From Synergistota bacterium (GTDB taxonomy: Bacteria; Synergistota; JAGHAJ01): 7,484 nt of DNA. The position numbers and the translations under genes were made by a program. Below the pieces are notes generated by a model. It saw nothing but the letters and a program-made list of their open reading frames with translations, made no database searches and was not told the DNA's origin. This document shows positions 5,521-7,484 of this stretch, piece after piece. The stretch lies in NCBI GenBank assembly GCA_021161545.1, contig JAGHAJ010000253.1, positions 1 to 7,484 of the forward strand, in the 5' to 3' direction. How positions within the stretch are numbered: the stretch's first letter is position 1; the number at the start of each line of letters is the position of its first letter.

Positions 5521-6495
5521 ATGAAAAGGTTTAAAGTGATCATTACGGGACCAAAGATAGCTGAAGAGGGTATGCAAATGTTAGAAAAGGAATGTGTTGT
5601 TGTCTATCTGGAGCCTTATCCTACTGTTGTAGATTTAATGAAGGCGGTAAGAGAAGAGGTAGCGGATGCGCTTCTTGTAAGGACAGGCCGTATAACCTCT
5701 GAAGTTATTGAGGCTTCACCTAACCTAAGGGTTATTGCAAAGCATGGTACGGGTGTCGATAACATTGATGTAGCTGCTGCAACTGCAAGAGGTATACCTG
5801 TGTTGATTGCCACCTTTGCAAACTATGAGTCGGTTGCTGAACACGCTTTAGCCTTAATGTTTGCATTGGCAAGAGGAATTCCATGGTTGGATTCTCGAAT
5901 CCGAAAGGGTTATTGGGATAAGATGGACTATAAAGGAGAAGAGTTGTTTGGTAAGACTCTAGGCGTAATTGGATTTGGTCGCATAGGTCGCAGGTTGAGA
6001 GAATTGGTAAAACCCTTAGAAATGAAAGTCCTTGTATACGATCCCTTCTTGGAGCCGATGGATTTTCCTATGGATGTTATTCGAGTGGATAAGTTAGATA
6101 CCTTACTTGAATCGTCTGATATTGTGAGTATTCACTGCCCTCTCACGGAAAAGACAAAACATCTAATTGGAGAAAGGGAGTTAAAACTGATGAAGAATAC
6201 AGCATGGCTAATAAATACTGCTAGAGGGAAAATTGTGGATGAGAAAGCCCTTATTGAGGCACTTAAACTTGGGGAAATAGGTGGGGCGGGTATAGATGCT
6301 TTCTATAGTGAACCACCTGATAGTGGGAGTGTGCTCTTTAACATGGAAAGGGTTGTAATGACTCCCCATGTTGGAGGTGTTACTAGGCAATCGCTGGTGA
6401 GGATGGGAGAAACCTCTGCGAAGAATGTACTTGATATTCTTAAGGGGATAAAACCAGACGCAAGGTACATAGTTAACCCTGAAATTTATAAATAA
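5521..6495 (+). CDS. D-isomer-specific 2-hydroxyacid dehydrogenase (phosphoglycerate dehydrogenase-like)
   Basis: This 324-residue NAD-dependent enzyme has the full set of family marks. KHGTGVDNID is at 74-83, the nucleotide-binding GFGRIG at 151-156 with Asp174 at the end of beta-2 (favouring NAD over NADP), and the catalytic triad is Arg235 (NTARG), Glu264 (DAFYSEPP) and His283 (TPHVGG). It lacks the C-terminal ACT regulatory domain of many serine-pathway SerA proteins, and its neighbours are catabolic, so a role in 2-hydroxyacid or hydroxypyruvate/glyoxylate turnover is more likely than serine synthesis. SlcC-type (S)-sulfolactate dehydrogenase is a possible relative. ATG 5521 follows AGGAGG (5503-5508) at a rather long 12-base spacing; no better in-frame start is seen. 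It is the first gene after P2. Confidence 0.9.
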   Translation: MKRFKVIITGPKIAEEGMQMLEKECVVVYLEPYPTVVDLMKAVREEVADALLVRTGRITSEVIEASPNLRVIAKHGTGVDNIDVAAATARGIPVLIATFANYESVAEHALALMFALARGIPWLDSRIRKGYWDKMDYKGEELFGKTLGVIGFGRIGRRLRELVKPLEMKVLVYDPFLEPMDFPMDVIRVDKLDTLLESSDIVSIHCPLTEKTKHLIGERELKLMKNTAWLINTARGKIVDEKALIEALKLGEIGGAGIDAFYSEPPDSGSVLFNMERVVMTPHVGGVTRQSLVRMGETSAKNVLDILKGIKPDARYIVNPEIYK

Positions 6496-6500
6496 ATTTG

Positions 6501-6506
6501 AGGAGG
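6501..6506 (+). promoter_or_regulatory. Ribosome binding site fixing the aldolase start
   Basis: AGGAGG lies 9 bases before GTG 6516. The longer in-frame reading from TTG 6498 would place the SD inside the gene, and TTG 6507 is too close, so GTG 6516 is the likely start. Confidence 0.75.
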
Positions 6507-6515
6507 TTGGTTTTA

Positions 6516-7289
6516 GTGAAAACGGCAGGTAATCTCAGAGAGATGCTAAGGAGCGGTAGAACTGCAGTGGGAGTTGTGGTAGATTCATACAGTCCAACAA
6601 TAGTAGAAGTTGCAGGTTATAGTGGCCTAGACTTTGTTAGGATAGATGATGAACATGCATGGAGACGAGATGACTCTATGGAACATATGATTAGAGCGGC
6701 TTACGTAGCTCATATTACTCCTATAGTTCGTGTGGATAAGAATGATATTGATGTCATTGGAAAAGCACTATGTTTGGGGGCTAGCGGGATAATAGTTTCG
6801 AATATTGTTGATAGGACTGAAGTTGAAAGAGCTGTAAAAGCTGCAAAGTTTCCGCCTGTAGGTGTTCGAGGCTACTCAAGTATGTGCTTTTCGGGGCATT
6901 GGGGGGCTAGATCGGGCAGGGAATGGGTGGAGTGGAGTGATAGAGAAAGCGTAGTGGGTATTATGATAGAAAATAAAGACGCGATAAATAAGCTTGATGA
7001 GATATTTTCTGTTGATGGACTGGACTTCGCTCTTTTTGGTTTTTCTGATTATTCTATGTCCTTGGGTTTTCGTGAACCTAAAAGAAACCACCCGGAGGTT
7101 CAAGCAGCTTTGGTTAAGACAGTAAAAGTTGCTAGCAAGTATGGTAAGGTTGTGGCAGTTGGTTTAGGCAAGGCGTGGAAAGAAGATATTGATAGATATA
7201 CTAAGTTAGGTTGTAGGATGATAGAACTAGGGCATGATGTAGCTATACTTAGGCGAACATGGGCAGAAATGAGAGCACATATTAAGTAA
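6516..7289 (+). CDS. HpcH/HpaI-family class II 2-keto acid aldolase
   Basis: This 257-residue TIM-barrel protein resembles HpaI, RhmA and GarL, metal-dependent aldolases that split 4-hydroxy-2-keto acids to pyruvate (or a similar 2-oxoacid) and an aldehyde. From the GTG start, the likely catalytic base is in DDEH (44-47, His47), the pyruvate-binding Arg is Arg72 (PIVRVD), PPVGVRG is at 113-119, and the metal ligands are Glu152 (MIEN) and Asp178 (GFSDYSMSLG). The last motif differs from the usual GPxDLS by Phe for Pro and Tyr for Leu, beside the conserved Asp. HpaI length is normal. The gene starts 20 bases after the dehydrogenase stop, so the two are probably co-transcribed from P2. Substrate is unknown; a 2-keto-3-deoxy sugar acid or a related hydroxy-keto acid fits. 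Confidence 0.88.
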   Translation: MKTAGNLREMLRSGRTAVGVVVDSYSPTIVEVAGYSGLDFVRIDDEHAWRRDDSMEHMIRAAYVAHITPIVRVDKNDIDVIGKALCLGASGIIVSNIVDRTEVERAVKAAKFPPVGVRGYSSMCFSGHWGARSGREWVEWSDRESVVGIMIENKDAINKLDEIFSVDGLDFALFGFSDYSMSLGFREPKRNHPEVQAALVKTVKVASKYGKVVAVGLGKAWKEDIDRYTKLGCRMIELGHDVAILRRTWAEMRAHIK

Positions 7290-7343
7290 AGCAATCATCT
7301 TATTAGAGAACCTTAGAGCTTCTCGGTATACCAGGGAGAGGGG

Positions 7344-7484
7344 GTGAAAAGTTTTGGAGCGAAAGCTAATGTAATGAGGACAGCACTGACTGCTTGGAAG
7401 TTAGGGTTAGCTATATTCTTATTACCGTACGCTTTTGTTTACAATCGGTCTCTTTTAATGGTAGGGAAACCTATGGAAATAGCA
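7344..7484 (+). pseudogene. C-terminal fragment of a second TRAP permease (DctM), N-terminal part missing, runs off window
   Basis: The frame from GTG 7344 to the window end encodes 47 residues, including MRTALTAWKLGLAIFLLPY and then FVYNRSLLMVGKP. This matches the region just after the ITPP motif of TAXI-type TRAP permeases and aligns with the intact permease of this window (AKPMKTGFTAWWYG...FVVPFIMVYNPEL) at roughly 16 of 37 positions. In-frame sequence upstream ends at a TAG at 7314-7316, only 54 bases after the aldolase stop, so some 500 residues of permease are absent. A G-rich SD-like run (7334-7346) lies just ahead. I read it as an internally deleted gene remnant. It differs too much from the nearby permease to be a recent duplication. 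Its 3' end is outside the window. Confidence 0.7.

Noticed and set aside
6498-6515. TTG 6498 as start of the aldolase
   Set aside because: The codons after it are the SD itself. GTG 6516 has normal spacing and gives the usual family N-terminus.
7306-7332. Hairpin-like sequence after the aldolase stop (GAGAA...TTCTC, then GGTATACC) as a terminator
   Set aside because: The stem is only five pairs and no U-tract follows, so it is not a convincing intrinsic terminator.

Overview
The window carries a transporter-plus-catabolism cluster, all on the + strand, of a low-to-middling G+C bacterium. Strong AGGAGG-type Shine-Dalgarno (SD) sites, consensus sigma-A-like promoters, frequent GTG starts and an IS256-family end suggest an anaerobic, perhaps thermophilic, Firmicute (Clostridia-like). 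Synergistota cannot be excluded, and the species is not identifiable from the sequence alone.

Layout. Bases 1-153 are the 3' end of an IS256-family insertion sequence: the transposase C-terminus followed by the terminal inverted repeat. A strong promoter (203-231) then drives a probable operon: a metallo-beta-lactamase-fold hydrolase (270-1049), a TAXI-type TRAP solute receptor (1133-2173), a fused TRAP permease (2258-4147) and an Ldh2-type 2-hydroxyacid/malate-lactate dehydrogenase (4219-5271). A perfect 13-bp stem (16 bp with weaker pairs) lies between the receptor and permease genes, and a 19-codon ORF overlaps the dehydrogenase start. After a 249-bp gap a second promoter (5447-5474) drives a D-isomer-specific 2-hydroxyacid dehydrogenase (5521-6495) and an HpcH/HpaI-type class II aldolase (6516-7289). 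The last 141 bases encode the C-terminal part of a second TRAP permease with no N-terminal domain in front of it, probably a gene remnant; it runs off the window.

How the parts may work together (inference). The TRAP system would import an organic acid. The lactamase-fold protein could act on a lactone or ester form. The Ldh2 enzyme and the D-2-hydroxyacid dehydrogenase would oxidise or reduce the 2-position, possibly with opposite stereochemistry, and the aldolase would split a 2-keto(-3-deoxy) acid to pyruvate or a similar 2-oxoacid plus an aldehyde. The substrate cannot be read from the sequence. Sugar acids (compare the yia diketogulonate and ula ascorbate genes) and sulfolactate-like acids (compare ComC/SlcC) are the models to test.

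The least expected signals are: a shared regulatory module of about 60 bp at both promoters; the loss of one metal-binding histidine in the HxHxDH motif of the lactamase-fold protein; and the TRAP permease fragment at the right edge. No regulator gene, RNA gene or CRISPR array was seen.
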